Positions 24,321 to 36,025 of a stretch of DNA of 64,000 nucleotides are shown piece after piece. The position numbers were made by a program, and so were the translations under genes. Source of the DNA: Lycium barbarum (Eukaryota; Streptophyta; Magnoliopsida; Solanales; Solanaceae). Under the pieces are notes generated by a model. That model had not been told where the DNA came from. It saw only the letters and a program-made list of their open reading frames with translations, and did no database searches. Position 1 is the stretch's first letter; every line of letters begins with the position of its first letter. The stretch covers positions 50,118,950 to 50,182,949 of the forward strand of contig NC_083348.1 of assembly GCF_019175385.1 (NCBI RefSeq), written 5' to 3'.

Positions 24321-24949
24321 ATCTAGTGTCACATTATTTTCAATAATCAAATTATCATTTTGTATCTCACTTCTACCAAGAAGATCATATTAACCTCTCA
24401 CCACAACATCCTCAACCTGTAGGTTCCAACACAATGAATAGTGGCACGAAGCCCACATAATTATTCAATCAATAGCATATAGGAAGTTCAACCACACACA
24501 ATCATGTTTGAAGACTAGACATGCTTTCTCTTATCAATTTACAATCAACTAATCAAAGTTTAATTCAAGTAGATTGTAACCTACCTCAAACGTAGAGCTG
24601 GAACAATGCAGATTACTCCGCTACAGCCTTTCCCTTCTGTAAAGCCTCGTAACGATGTCAAAGTCTAGCAATTAGAATGCTCAATAAGTCATAATTAATC
24701 TAATGATGAAATCACTTCAAGAACACCCTTCCCTTTAGCCCCATTCTAATGGGTGAATGATTTCTAGGTGTAAATCAACCTAACATTGGCCTTAGCAACC
24801 ACCAATTTTTAATTTATAAGGCTATTTAATCAAAACATCCATTACAAGAGGTTTCAATGGTAAAGCTACCATTTTTATTAAACGCTAAGTCTCAATTCAC
24901 TTAGTTCATGACTCTAATGGTTCAATTCTTGATTAAAAAGTGATAACCC
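23398..24949 (-). repeat. element D 5' LTR, truncated by the Ogre insertion
   Basis: Plus-strand start TGCACGACCC, apparently TGTCACGACCC with a small deletion. Matches to E1's LTR include the stretch with GGAACAATGCAG at about 24600 and the one ending at a lysine-poor AT-rich segment near 24940. It holds (CA)n at 24251-24266 followed by (TA)n at 24274-24316. Confidence 0.8.
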
Positions 24950-25969
24950 TATTGCCACCTGATTTTTGACCTCCCATAATTTACTTTAATTACTCAGAAT
25001 CCTTGAAAAATAAATAAAATAAGCCATGCACCTTAAATGGTTTAAATAACTTTATGAAATTGCTCAGAACAATTTTTACTCCTTTAAATTGAGGAAGGGT
25101 TTTTCATGACATCATCAAGGTTGATTAGAAGTTAATTGGAATTTTATGATATTTATAAGATACTTATTTGATTTAATCAGAGAGAAAAAAAAAAGAGAAG
25201 TTTTTGTCTTAAAATAATAATAATTATTTAATTGTTAAAATTGTCAAAATTAGAAAATACTTTATTCCCTTTAATCTATGGATTTTGAGTAATTTAAATA
25301 ATTAATCATTTCACCCTTTAATCTTTAATTTTTTGCATGATTGTGTGTGTTTTCAAAATTCATGTATAAATATTTTAATTAGTTAATTAAGTGGTCCTTA
25401 TTTCAAATTGAGGTTTAAATTATTTTGTTATGGCCACAATTAATTTGACCAGTTCATGGTTCAAGGAAATTGCGTCAATTTTGTAAAATTAGCCTTTTAA
25501 TGGCCCATATTGAAATAACCAAATTCATTGGTTTAAATTAATCAAGGTCATTGATGTAATTTAAATTTTTAAAACTGCTAATTACGCCAAATATGGCAAT
25601 AATTGAAATGACCAGCTAAATTAAAGTGAATTAAGGCCAAAATTTGGCCATAATTGAAATGATTAGTTGGATCAGAATACATTATGGCCCTGTTCGCAAT
25701 TTTGGGCCCATTTTAAAACTATTTTTATGAAATAAAATAAATATGTCCTAATTTTATCTATAATTAAGATATTACTAATTTTAATATTTTATTTTCCTGT
25801 ATACGCCTACTAGTATACATATATATGTACTCTTTCTTAATAAAACCCTAAGCGCCACCTCTCATTCCCTTCCTCTCTCTACGCCAAAAATGGTAAAATC
25901 GCAGAACATAGCAGTCGCATGTAGATTTATTGTGTCCATTATGATGAAAGCATTTAATGTTGCACTGGA

Positions 25970-25992
25970 ATTCGTGATTTTAAATCACGAAT
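25970..25992. repeat. perfect 23-bp palindrome in Ogre LTR
   Basis: Arms ATTCGTGATTT and AAATCACGAAT flank a single T. The 3' LTR equivalent near 61515-61536 keeps only the inner CGTGATTT/AAATCACG part. Confidence 0.8.
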
Positions 25993-26200
25993 ATGGTAAT
26001 GAGTCGAATTTATTGCTTTATTTTACTTTATTATGTTGAGATTTACAAGTATTGTTATTGTACCTTGCTTAAATTTCATTGGTTGGGTTTAAAAAGGTTG
26101 GATCGAACCGAGTAAGGTTCAGATCTGACCGTGCATATTCTTAAGAAGCCATGTGAGGCGTAGATTTGGTCTTAAAGTTTATTTTTTTGGAAATACATTT

Positions 26201-26260
26201 GTCCCACATCGATGGTTTTTGGAGTTTAGATGATGTTTGGGGTTCTATAAATAGAACCCC
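26201..26260 (+). promoter_or_regulatory. snRNA-type promoter layout: USE plus TATA box
   Basis: GTCCCACATCG at 26201-26211 matches the plant U-snRNA upstream sequence element RTCCCACATCG exactly. TATAAATA starts at 26246, leaving 34 bp between them, the spacing of Pol II-type plant snRNA promoters (Pol III types are about 10 bp shorter). The TATA sits inside a perfect inverted repeat, arms GGGGTTCTAT and ATAGAACCCC with AA between (26239-26260). In the 3' LTR (61746-61793) the USE has one change and the TATA is deleted. The motif match and spacing are seen; promoter use is inferred. Confidence 0.6.
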
Positions 26261-29200
26261 AACCCCCTTTACAAAAAAAAGGGAAAAAGGTTAAAAAAAA
26301 AAAAAAAAAAAAAAGGGGGGGCTTTTTCTGGAAGAAAGTTTGAGTCTCGAAGTCAAAAATTTTAAAAGAGTTTTTTCATAGTTAGAAAATTGGAGAAGTT
26401 CAAAGAAAGGCTAAAATTTTGAATTTTTAAACCTCTAATTGTAAAATTTGAAGACTTCACTAAGTGTGAGGTCTTTATGAGTTGAATTTTTTTATTTTTT
26501 CTCTTTTGTTCGAGTCGGTGTGGCTGAGTTGTGGGTTTTTGAAGCACTTAAGGGTTTCAAATTCATTTCTGATCAGGGCTGCACCACAAAACGGTAACAT
26601 TCTACTTTACTTACTTATTTTTATTTTTGGTATTGTTTAGTATTAGTCTAAATGATAATAACTTATTAATGTTGGTTAGTTGTTGTTTTGCTTGTGGTTC
26701 AGTTGAGTTATATGTATTGATTAGGCATTGATTAAGATATAGATGTGGAGGTTGCCCCTCGTTATTTTCAAAGCCATGTCTCACATTAATAAGTGGTCTT
26801 TTGAAGTAGACTGAATGTGTATGCCTAAATAATGCAATGATTGTTTAAGTATGATGGAATAGGCTTCATGTATTCTTTTGGATGTTGAAGGTTAATTACT
26901 TTTGTTATTCAATGCTTAAATCTGATGAGGACATGATCACATAAGTTATGATACCAATTTCATAAATTTTTAAGCTAACATTAATCTTGTTGAATGTAGT
27001 AGAACATCAAAAGGATGTGATATCTATTTGAAGTATTTGAAGCAATTGTCTTTGTTTTATAAGAATGTGACTTTGGTTTCTCCAGAATCTGTTCTTGTGT
27101 GGGCCTGCGTACCTGTTTGATGTTAACTAAGTAACATGAGCTGTGACTGGAATAAAATTTGGGAAGGATCATGATCAGGTTAAAACAGAACTTAGGGGAA
27201 CTTGGCATGTCTATAAGAAATCTCTGACAGTTGGCTAAGGCATTTAGAGTTAAGGTTTGCTTGCACTTGTGTGGGTATGAGGCCTTCCCAGGTCTGCTTG
27301 AATGTGCTTAAGTAGTCAAGTAACTCTGAATAGTTATATGTTGTGCACTAAGGGTAATTTTAAAGAAAGAAATGTCCTAGAGCAGGCTAAGAAAGTCTAA
27401 AATGAAGTTGAGATTCAAGATCACTCATAAGATAATAAGGTGTTAAAGGGTCCATTAGGAGTTAATAAAGGTCTATAAAACTATTGAGATTATTCTAAAA
27501 TGAAGTGGAATCCCATATGCCGTTAATAAGACTAAGTGTCATATTTGGTTTCAGTTGAATAGAATTCAAACTGTGCATTCATATTATCAGACCTTCTCTC
27601 TTATCTGGTTCACGTCTGAATTTTCAAAATAAGTTTAAGATAGCTTTAAAAGATGATTTGGGGCCTGACGTACCTTTAACTGTCTAAAAAATGATTGATC
27701 AATTGGAGATGGAACTGTTTTGAACCTGGAGTTTGGTATTCAATCTGATTCTTTAAACTCTTAAGTGATTTAATTATTAAACTTTCTTAAGTGTTAATGG
27801 TTAAAGGTATTCAATAAGGCTTCACATAGTATGGTTTTAAAACTGAAGTTGTCTAGAAACTGTTTAGTTTATGTGATTAATTAGGGGGTCTAGGTGAGAC
27901 TCATTTTAAGGGGGATGGGCAATCGCAAACCACTTTTGTCCATGAGTTTGGATGATTGGCATTTGGTAGGAGAATAAGGTAAAGGGGTGGGGTATCTTTG
28001 GGAGAGTAAAAGGTGAGCTTAGGCATGAACTGGAGGTAATTACCAGTGGGGCCTTTGATCCCATTTTACTGGAAGTAAGGTGTAGGAAAGGGATGGGGAG
28101 GTGATGACCTCACCCTATCCTGTCCTTCTTTCAGGACCAAAAGGCTTCCTTGACTCCCTAGACTTTGTTCTCATGACTGTGGAGTTCAGTGAGAGTTGAT
28201 ACTTGGTCAAGGGCGGTTTGCCAAGCCTTGAGGGAAAATTCTTGTGATTTCTTGTTTCCTAAAACTAAGTTAGAATAGAGGGACAATTGTCTGTTAAATC
28301 TTTGTCATGCCTTCGGGATTTTTGTATTTCATGTTTTCCAAAACTAAGTTTGAAACAAAGAGTAGGTGTCTGTCATGTCCTTGTCATGATTAAAGAGGTC
28401 AAAACTGCTATTCATTAAGTCCCAAAGAGATGAGTTGCTCACTTAGTTGTTTAAACCTATGTTTTTTCCTTTTCTTTTCTTAAGGTTTGACTTGTCTGAT
28501 ATGTTGTTTGCTTCCTGAGGAATGAGTTTTAAAGTTGGTATGGCGATTAGGTGTGGACTTGGTCATGTAAGGGCACTTAGCTTGGTCTGAACTTAGAAAT
28601 GAATACTTAATTAATCTTAGGTTGGTAAAAGCCTCCATTTCTTAAACCAAATTGTGTCACCTACGGTTTACTGAATATTATATTATAACTTAGACTAAAA
28701 GAATATCGTGATTTTCCTAGTAATAATTGGTTCTGTGTCATTGGTGTCTTAAAAACCTTCTTATATATAGAATTAGGAGGAAGAAATAACTCATGTATTG
28801 TGTCTGTGCTCTAAAATGAATGGAGTTAAATGGGATTTGGTTTGATATTGATTACGGGGGACATGGTAGGTTTTCTTCAAGGCAGTATGGACCACTTGGT
28901 TTAGAATGGTCTTTTCAAGACACCTAAAGTGGGGCGGAGAAGAGCCAAGTTTAGCTTGACTCATAGTATCTACCCCCAAATGAGAGGTGTGATGACCAGT
29001 CTATATACCATGGGGAATATTCTTGTCTTAAAGGGATAGGACTTCCTTAAATCCCATCATTATAAAAAAAAGAAAAACAAAAAGGGCATGAAGGTAATAA
29101 GGGTTAGGAAATCTAGTATGTTCAAAGGTCTAGAATGCACCTAGGAGGTTTAGAGTAATGAATGTGATCATTTCAGGGAGTTGATCTTTAGTTTTGTTTC

Positions 29201-30285
29201 TAAAAGCAATAAACTGGTTTAAGATTATTGGCAATAAAATGTCCCTGCTAGGAGTTTAAAGGAGTCTGAATATGTGAAGATTGGGTTTTGAACTTTATGC
29301 CATCTTTTGGGGGTTCATTGGCAAAAATGTAGTTGACTCTATCCCCTGTCTATCTGAAGTGGTAACTGGTATAAAGCTTTGTGGTAACGTGATCCTGCTA
29401 CTGCTATATTAAAACAAAAAAAAAATACGTGTTCTTTCCTGAGAATGGGAAACTGTATAGTATCAGTTCACTTGGTGTTGTTTGGTCCTCTTGATGCTCC
29501 AACACTTTTTTTTAGTGTAATTACAAGTTACAGGATCTTCCCTTTTGCTTATATTCTCCTATTGTGCTTCTGTGACCACCTTAAACAAATTATGATCCCC
29601 TGCTATAAATATATGAAATTGATTAATTATTTATTTGATGTGCTTTAAAATTAAAGTTTGGACTTTGATTAGCTTTGCCCTGTGTATAGTAATTGGACAT
29701 ATAAGAGTGTGGTTAGAAATAGACCCTACACAGATTTATAAAAGAAAGGAGTATACACATACCATTTGTATAGCATGGATATATTGTGTGCATACCTATA
29801 AGAAAATAGGCTAGTTATGGGAAGTATGTATATGTAAATACAAGAGTAGGACCTTGTTATGACACCTATTTGATTAAGTATCTTGGAATTGATATACATA
29901 TTCTATGCGTCCCATAGTATTACAGTGTCTGCCCCTATTCTTGTCATGATCCTTAACTTATTTAAAAGTTACTTTGTATTCAAGAAATTTCCCATAAGCT
30001 GATTCTTGTGCACAACTTTGAGACTATGGTTATTTACTGTGGCAACACTGGTGTTGTTTGAGAGTTTGAGGAGGTTTTGGGGGGATAGGTCTAGCCACTC
30101 CCCGATATACAGCCATGTTGGGGGTTCATGAAACCCCTTGGAACTTGTGCTATTTCGGGAACAAGGGTGTTGACAACCTTTTCCTATTGGTATATTGTGG
30201 TTTGAGGTTTTCCAGTGAAGCAATGGTAAATAACTAATGTCCTTGGTTGTGCACTTGTGATCAAGTGGGGCAGTATATATATATA

Positions 30286-32643
30286 TGTTATATCCCGCAT
30301 TTTATGCAATCGGATAATTCAAGACAAATGCGGGAAAACAACAAGCAAGGCAATATTTTATTTTGTTTGGCACATGAGTTGCTTATGAAGAGTCTAGAAG
30401 TGGAAATATGGAGAACGACAAAGGGCAAATTTGGAAGTTGGAAAAATTGTTTCCATAAATTACAAGAACTAGCTAAGAATATAAAGTGGGCTGGACATAT
30501 TTTTTTTAAGGAAATTTGAGGCCCAACCGGCCATGCATATGGGTCAAGCCCATATTGAATAAAAATTTGGTCAATAAAAAGATGACTAAGTCATCTTTAT
30601 CACAACAAGCTCTAGAAATTTCAAGAAAAACAAGAACAAAAGAAAGAAGGAGAAAACCCTAAGGCATTTCGGCCATAGTAAAATTTCCCAAGGAAAATTG
30701 ATAAAATTCTTCCAAAAATCATTTCCTACCAAGCTAAAGGTGCTTAACAAGGTGGATTTGTTGTTGGAGCAAGAACAACTCATAATCCTACAAGTTGCCA
30801 AAAGATAGGCAAGTGAGAAGTTGAAGAAGAAAGGTGAGTATTGATCTTGTTTTATGAGTTATGCATGGTTTATATGTGTAGTAGTATGTTAAAATTGATG
30901 AAAATCATGAAGGAGAGGAATATGAAGCATGGCCGTGTATGTATATGTATATATATGTGTGTAGAAAGTGTGTTTTAATTATCTTGCCTAGTGTTGGTTG
31001 TTATGGTTGTGAATGAAATGTGGAAAATGGAAGTTGAATGAATTTTAGGAGAGATTGTAGTATGCATGCATGTGGCCGTGTGTTGTGTGTAGTGGTGTGG
31101 CCGTGTGGTTGTGGTATAATATGGAGGAGAACGAGTCAATTTTATGTAGTGCTTTGATTGTCGTTATGTTGCGGATTCTTTGTGTTAATGATTATCTATG
31201 AACCTTAGCAAAGTTGAAATGGTGGAGACTTGCTTTAGAAGTTAAACGAATGGAATGTAATGTTTCTTTGTATGCATGAAAGACTATATGATTAGTGTGA
31301 TGTTGTTGGAACGTATACATGAGCTCGTTATTGATTTTATTGAAGTTGGACGGTTTTTGAAAAAAAAAAAGTAGTGAATTGTTTGAATATGGAAGTTGCT
31401 AGTGTAGTCGTTGAATTCATATCGATAGTTTGGCCGGGTTTGAATTCCCGGATTGTGATTGATGCGAATTTGAATATGTTGAATGTCGAGGATGGTATAA
31501 TTACAGAGGAAATGCTGCCAAAATTTCGGTAGCCAAGTGTTTCCTTAAGATTCTAACTCAAAGTGTACTAATGAAAGTTTTGGTAAAAATGACCAATTCG
31601 CAGATTTCGACGAGATTGTGACGTGAATTTGGAGTAGCTAAAGGAGCGGAAAGAGGTATGTAAGGCTTCACCCTTCTTTCTATGGCATGTCTTAACTAAA
31701 AGAAGTCGGGTACGAGCCTCGGGGACAACCCTAATCCCCGGAATCCGCACCTAAAGTTTTCAACTTTTCGTTCAATTGAATTGAAGTAGAAAGTGTGCAA
31801 AATGATGAAAAGACCTTCTAGACCCCTATAACTTGCCTAAGTGGGACCCGATTACCCTAAGACTCATACAAGTAACGTTATGACACGTAATATGGGTAAA
31901 TTATATACGGTACCTCGTCCGGCCCGAGGTGGGCCCGTTACTCTCGGATTTTCCTATAATCTTGGTTAACGTACTTGAAGTGAATCAAAAGGGGGCCTTT
32001 GATCCCGATTTCGTCACCAAGTGATAAGTACTATGACTACTCCAGCGGGAGTGTTTCTATGATAATAATGATAATGACAATGTCGGACAAGAGAATGTAG
32101 CTATGATAAGTACGACCGGAACGACTCTACGGCTAAGCCAAGTACCTAATATAAACATGAAAGCGATAAACTAATATTTGAATCATATTTATATTTTCTA
32201 GCTATAACTTTATTTTCTAAGATTCCAAAACCTATGACTGTCATCTAAAATGCTTAAGATTTCGTTTTCGGTTACTGTAACACTATTCTCCGTTGATAGT
32301 CTCGCCTTAAAATACTTGTTCCTTCAAGGTGAGACGAAGCTATCACTAGCATTCCGTAATGTAATCGGAGGTCTCCGACCTTATGTCACCCCGATGGATA
32401 CATGATTTTCCTTGGCTCTCTTGTGCGCTTATATGATATAGGTTCATAAAACGGGTATACGTGTATGGGTATGTATATATATATGGTAAAGTAAATGTAT
32501 ATAAGACATGTATATGCATAAAAGATGAGTAAATGTATATGTATGTGTATGTGGGGAAAAAGGGAAGGCCCTCTGTTATATCACCACCTGATTCAGCTGG
32601 ATTCCATCCTGGACGCGGGATATGGGATGAGCCGTACGCGGCG

Positions 32644-32711
<68 letters not shown>

Positions 32712-33583
32712 GTGTGATACATATGTGATGTAATATGTTGGGTCATCGTTGGGGAGGGGGTTGGGAGAGCCGATTGTATTCGGCGTCTGTAAATGTAAAT
32801 GAAAGATACCGTCTACTGAATTGTACTGTTTTCTGTATATATGAATAAGGGACACCGAGGGGGTTGGGAGATCCGATTGTATTCGGCGTCTGTAAATGTG
32901 AGCAAAAGATACCGTTACTGAAATGTACTGTTTTCTGTACACGAGAATAAGTAATATAAAAATGTTGATTCCTATGCCTATGAAAAGAAACGTTTCAAAG
33001 ATGAAAAGAAAAGCCTACATGACAGCCGGCCTAAAGAGGGGCCTTCCTATGTACAGGTTACGTTCTTGCCTCGTTATACGCCCTATGGCTCCGTGATATT
33101 ATTATTGATCGTACTTTATGTTACTGCTTGCATTGTTTTCCATGCCTTACATACTCGGTACATTATTCGTATTGACGTCCCTTCTTGTGGACGCTGCGTT
33201 TCATGCCGCGCAGGTCAGCAGGTATACGGACCAGATTCCTAGCGCCCTATCAGCAGCATTCGACAGCGCTCCAGTTGTTCCGGAGCCTTATTTCATCAGT
33301 ACTATTTTGTGTATGTATTTTCGGGCGCGACAGAACTCGGCCCTTTCTCTGTTTAAATGTACTATGTCTAGAGGCTCGTAGACAGATATACACAGTCAGC
33401 TATGTACAGTTTAATGTATTTTATTCTGAATGGTTCGCGTTCTGGTGTAACGCGATATTAGAAAGTTTACTGCAAATGTTAATGTTTAGAAAAAAAAAAT
33501 ATGGCACTGTTTATACAGGATAGCTAAGGGGTGCTCGGTACAAGTATCGGGTACTCATCACGGCCCCTGGTCGGGTCGTGACA
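30286..33583 (+). repeat. E7 5' LTR
   Basis: A 3298-bp LTR. It contains a (TA)n run at 32648-32709, a ~103-bp tandem duplication at 32754-32952, and the CAGTAC-type and CTGCG/CGCAG hairpins at 33155-33215. Short frames recur in the 3' LTR and are not genes. Confidence 0.9.
32754..32952 (+). repeat. ~103-bp tandem duplication in E7 5' LTR
   Basis: Two units begin GAGGGGGTTGGGAGA (32754 and 32857) and both contain CCGATTGTATTCGGCGTCTG, itself carrying CCGA/TCGG dyad symmetry. The same pair occurs at 38490-38690, so it predates this insertion. Confidence 0.85.
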
Positions 33584-33587
33584 GAAG

Positions 33588-33616
33588 TGGTATCAGAGCA
33601 GAAGTGGTATCAAAGC
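33588..33616 (+). promoter_or_regulatory. duplicated primer binding site of E7
   Basis: Two 17-bp units follow the LTR in tandem (33584-33600 and 33601-33617), each GAAGTGGTATCA(G/A)AGCA. The first holds the standard initiator-Met site TGGTATCAGAGC and the second TGGTATCAAAGC. Element B uses the second variant. Confidence 0.85.
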
Positions 33617-33801
33617 AGTTCGGTCCTAGGGTTTGTCTACGAGCCGTGTCCAGTAGAGTCTTGTCTATGGGTGTGTAGCGCGCCATACTTATAGAGAGGA
33701 AGCTACGGGGCATTTAGGAAATGTGACCTTCTTTGTATTCTGAAATCGTGCGATAGAGCTATGTTACCAGGCTTCCATGCTCCTTTTCTAAAACCGATGT
33801 T

Positions 33802-35232
33802 ATGGTTTCAGTAATGCCGCCGAAGAGAAAGGCTACGACGGCCGAGAAAGCCAAGGGGGTGGCGGCCCGCAGAGTTGAACAGGAGCTAGACGAAGAAGAA
33901 TCTCACAATGAAGCTCCCCCTCAGACTATTCCTGCACCCCCTGCACCGGCAGAGCAGGGAAGAGCTCCAGCTCCAGCCCCCGCACCTCCAGTTCCACCGC
34001 CAGCAGCTCCGGGCCAGCAGATGGCAGAGGCCATCCAGTTATTGACCCAGCTAGTCGCCGCACAAGCTCAGCGGCAAGATGTGGACACAGGCGACAGGGC
34101 GGTAAGCGCAAGGGCCCGAGACTTTATTACCCTGAAGCCGCCAGAGTTCTATGGATCGAAGCCAGAGGAGGACCCGCAGGGTTTTATAGACGAGATGCTG
34201 AGGACTCTGAGGATCATACATGCTTCGGATACGGAGTCCGTAGAGTTGGCTTCATACAGGCTGCGGGATGTGGCAGTTCTGTGGTACGGTAACTGGATAT
34301 CATCGAGGGGAGCAAATGCACCCCCTCCGGTTTGGCAGGAGTTCACTGAGGCTTTCCTACGACATTTCCTACCGCCAGAGGTTCGACGGGCTCGAGCCAA
34401 TATGTTCTTGAACCTGAGACAGGGAAATATGATCGTTCGGGAATACAGTCTTCGTTTCAACTCGCTAGCCAGGTATACCCCCGCCCTGATAGCCGATAAG
34501 GGAGACCATGTGCACCGGTTTGTAAGTGGGCTAGGGCCACATTTGGTTAAGGAGTGTTTGACGGCCTCACTCCAAGACGGGATGACTATTACCCGCATCC
34601 AGGCCCACGCCCAAAATCTGGAAGAGCAGTATCAGACACGGAGAGAGGAGAGCTATCCAGATAGGGGTTCCAGAAAAAGAGGCAGATTTTCCAGGGGTAG
34701 GAGCGAGTAGAGAGGGGGGCAGGCACAAGAGCAATTTGGGTATTCGGGCCAACCAGTGGCCAGTGCACCTCCTCGATTTGCGGAATGGGGATTTGACCGA
34801 CCTACCAATTCAGGAACAGGACAAGGCTCTAAGGCTTCAAGACTCCAGTACAGAGCCGATTCTAGCAGGACGGGGCTTCCCCCACCACGATGTGCTCAGT
34901 GTGGCAAGCCACACTCTGGGCAGTGCTACCTAGACACCGGTGGTTGTTTTGCCTGTGGTCGGACTGACCATTTTGTACGTGATTGCCTACTAAAGGATGG
35001 AGGAGGCCAAACTCAGCCAGCCGGATCAGCGATCGGTTCGTCGTCGACCGTGCGCCCTCGTGGACAGACTTCTCAGGCTCCAGCAGGCCGCGGCCGAGGT
35101 AGAGGAGGATCACCTAGATCAGCCGGTCCTCCGCACCGCCTATATGCACTGACAGGACGACAGGACCCTGAGCCTTCCGCAGACGCGGCCACAGGTACTT
35201 TTTCAGTATCCTCTGTGATAGACGTGTGTTAA
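33802..35232 (+). pseudogene. E7 gag polyprotein (one in-frame stop)
   Basis: The frame is about 477 codons, with a single TAG at 34708-34710 splitting it into 302 codons and a second part that continues in the same frame. ATG codons lie at 33802 and 33814; the second begins MPPKRK, usual for this family. A Pro/Ala-rich stretch (about residues 45-75) comes first. The retrotransposon gag capsid domain follows (about 105-280; DFITLKPPEFYGS, DPQGFIDEM, WQEFTEAFLRHFLP, REYSLRFNSLARY). After the stop a zinc knuckle CFACGRTDHFVRDC (C-X2-C-X4-H-X4-C) lies at about 34948-34989, then a Gly/Arg-rich tail. The protein ends at TGTFSVSS, where protease normally starts. Gag packages element RNA; read-through or suppression would be needed for the full product. 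Confidence 0.85.
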
Positions 35233-36011
35233 TTAATTCAAAAAAAATTTTCCCTATACTGTCCTCTGTATTACTGAACACATTGAGAATTTGGAAATTT
35301 GGACGGAAAGTGACCATACGCATAGGTGAAAGGCGAACACCCAAAAATTGCGAAGGTTAGAACTGTAAATAAAGGAAAAGACGTGTTATGCGGACGTTTC
35401 GAAAACTGCCGAGACCCCAACTCGTTCCATATTATGCGGCATAAGTAGTACGAGGAAGCGGAAGTAAAAATATTGACACCGAGACATCGAAATGCATTAA
35501 AGCTTCAAGGTTAAGCGTGCTCAGGTGGGAGTAATCCCATGATGGGTGACCCCCTGGGAAATATGCTGAAAATTTTGTAAATGCGAAAACAAGAGATGAG
35601 TGTAAAAGTAGGCAGCCCAGAGTAAATTGGGGTGTGGAAAGAGGTGAGAAACCCCATACGAGCCATATAGGCCGAGACGGATTAAACTAACAGAAAAAGA
35701 AAAGCCATGACAACAGAAAGCTTTAAGGATGACGGAGAAAAGTACAGGTGTCACAGGGTGAGACCGATATTGAGTCCACACTAGCTAAGGCAAGAAATGC
35801 CTGATATGACGATATACGGGAACATGTCTAGTGAGGGGATAGACGCAACGGACGCCATGAAGAAGGAATTTCAACCGTAAAGATCGTAAAAAGGGCAACC
35901 TAAGCTTCTAAGATGAATATGCTAAGCGACAGGAGGTATTTACAAAGGAGACCTCCCCGAAATATTATACTACGCTATGAGGCAAGTTTAACATTCGAGG
36001 ACGAATGTTCT
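35233..36011 (+). other. E7 non-coding segment replacing pol
   Basis: About 780 bp between the broken gag end and the purine tract. No pol similarity is visible. The part at 35400-35700 matches element B's leader (14980-15310, minus strand), including GAGACGGATTA and the 5S-like stretch. The last ~40 bp (TTCGAGGACGAATGTTC) are the usual sequence before the purine tract. Confidence 0.75.
35510..35560 (+). other. 5S rRNA-derived segment in E7
   Basis: GTTAAGCGTGCT, then GAGTA, then GATGGGTGACC and CCTGGGAA occur in the order and spacing of plant 5S rRNA, about nucleotides 48-98. By eye about 40 or more of 51 positions agree with the plant consensus. It covers the Pol III internal control region. 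It differs from the element B copy at several positions where one or the other keeps the 5S base, so both look like independent decay from one 5S-like ancestor. Confidence 0.8.
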
Positions 36012-36025
36012 AAAGGGGGGGAGGA
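36012..36025 (+). promoter_or_regulatory. polypurine tract of E7
   Basis: AAAGGGGGGGAGGA lies directly before the 3' LTR. Confidence 0.9.

Larger units (their letters stand above)
23318..24949 (-). mobile_element. element D: 5' end of an E1-related chromovirus
   Basis: On the minus strand an LTR occupies 24949-23398. It is followed by a primer site (23381-23392) and about 65 bp of leader, then the end of LTR-C. The LTR matches about 2000-3545 of E1 in reverse. Its outer part is missing because the Ogre-type element inserted at 24950; the rest should lie beyond that element's right end, outside the window. The body of D would lie leftward, beyond LTR-C. The bases AACCC at 24945-24949 would be the Ogre target duplication. 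Confidence 0.75.

Noticed and set aside
25845..25860. AAACCCTAA motif as telomere repeat
   Set aside because: A single copy in each Ogre LTR (also near 61390), not an array.
26230..26260. Real snRNA gene downstream of the USE/TATA
   Set aside because: The sequence after it is poly-A/poly-G-rich and shows none of the conserved snRNA 5' ends or Sm sites that I know.
29445..29648. 67-codon frame with a hydrophobic stretch, possible host gene
   Set aside because: It is inside the Ogre LTR with no upstream promoter, no intron structure and no recognised family.
32346..32942. 198-codon minus-strand frame in E7 LTR
   Set aside because: It is translated (TA)n microsatellite (IYIYIY) plus LTR sequence and lies in an LTR; the 3' LTR copy breaks it.
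33185..33523. 112-codon frame repeated at 38921-39259
   Set aside because: It lies in E7's LTRs across the hairpin region; no domain, and two frames overlap equally well.
35510..35560. Functional 5S rRNA gene
   Set aside because: Only about the 3' half is present, without 5' end or T-rich terminator, inside an element.
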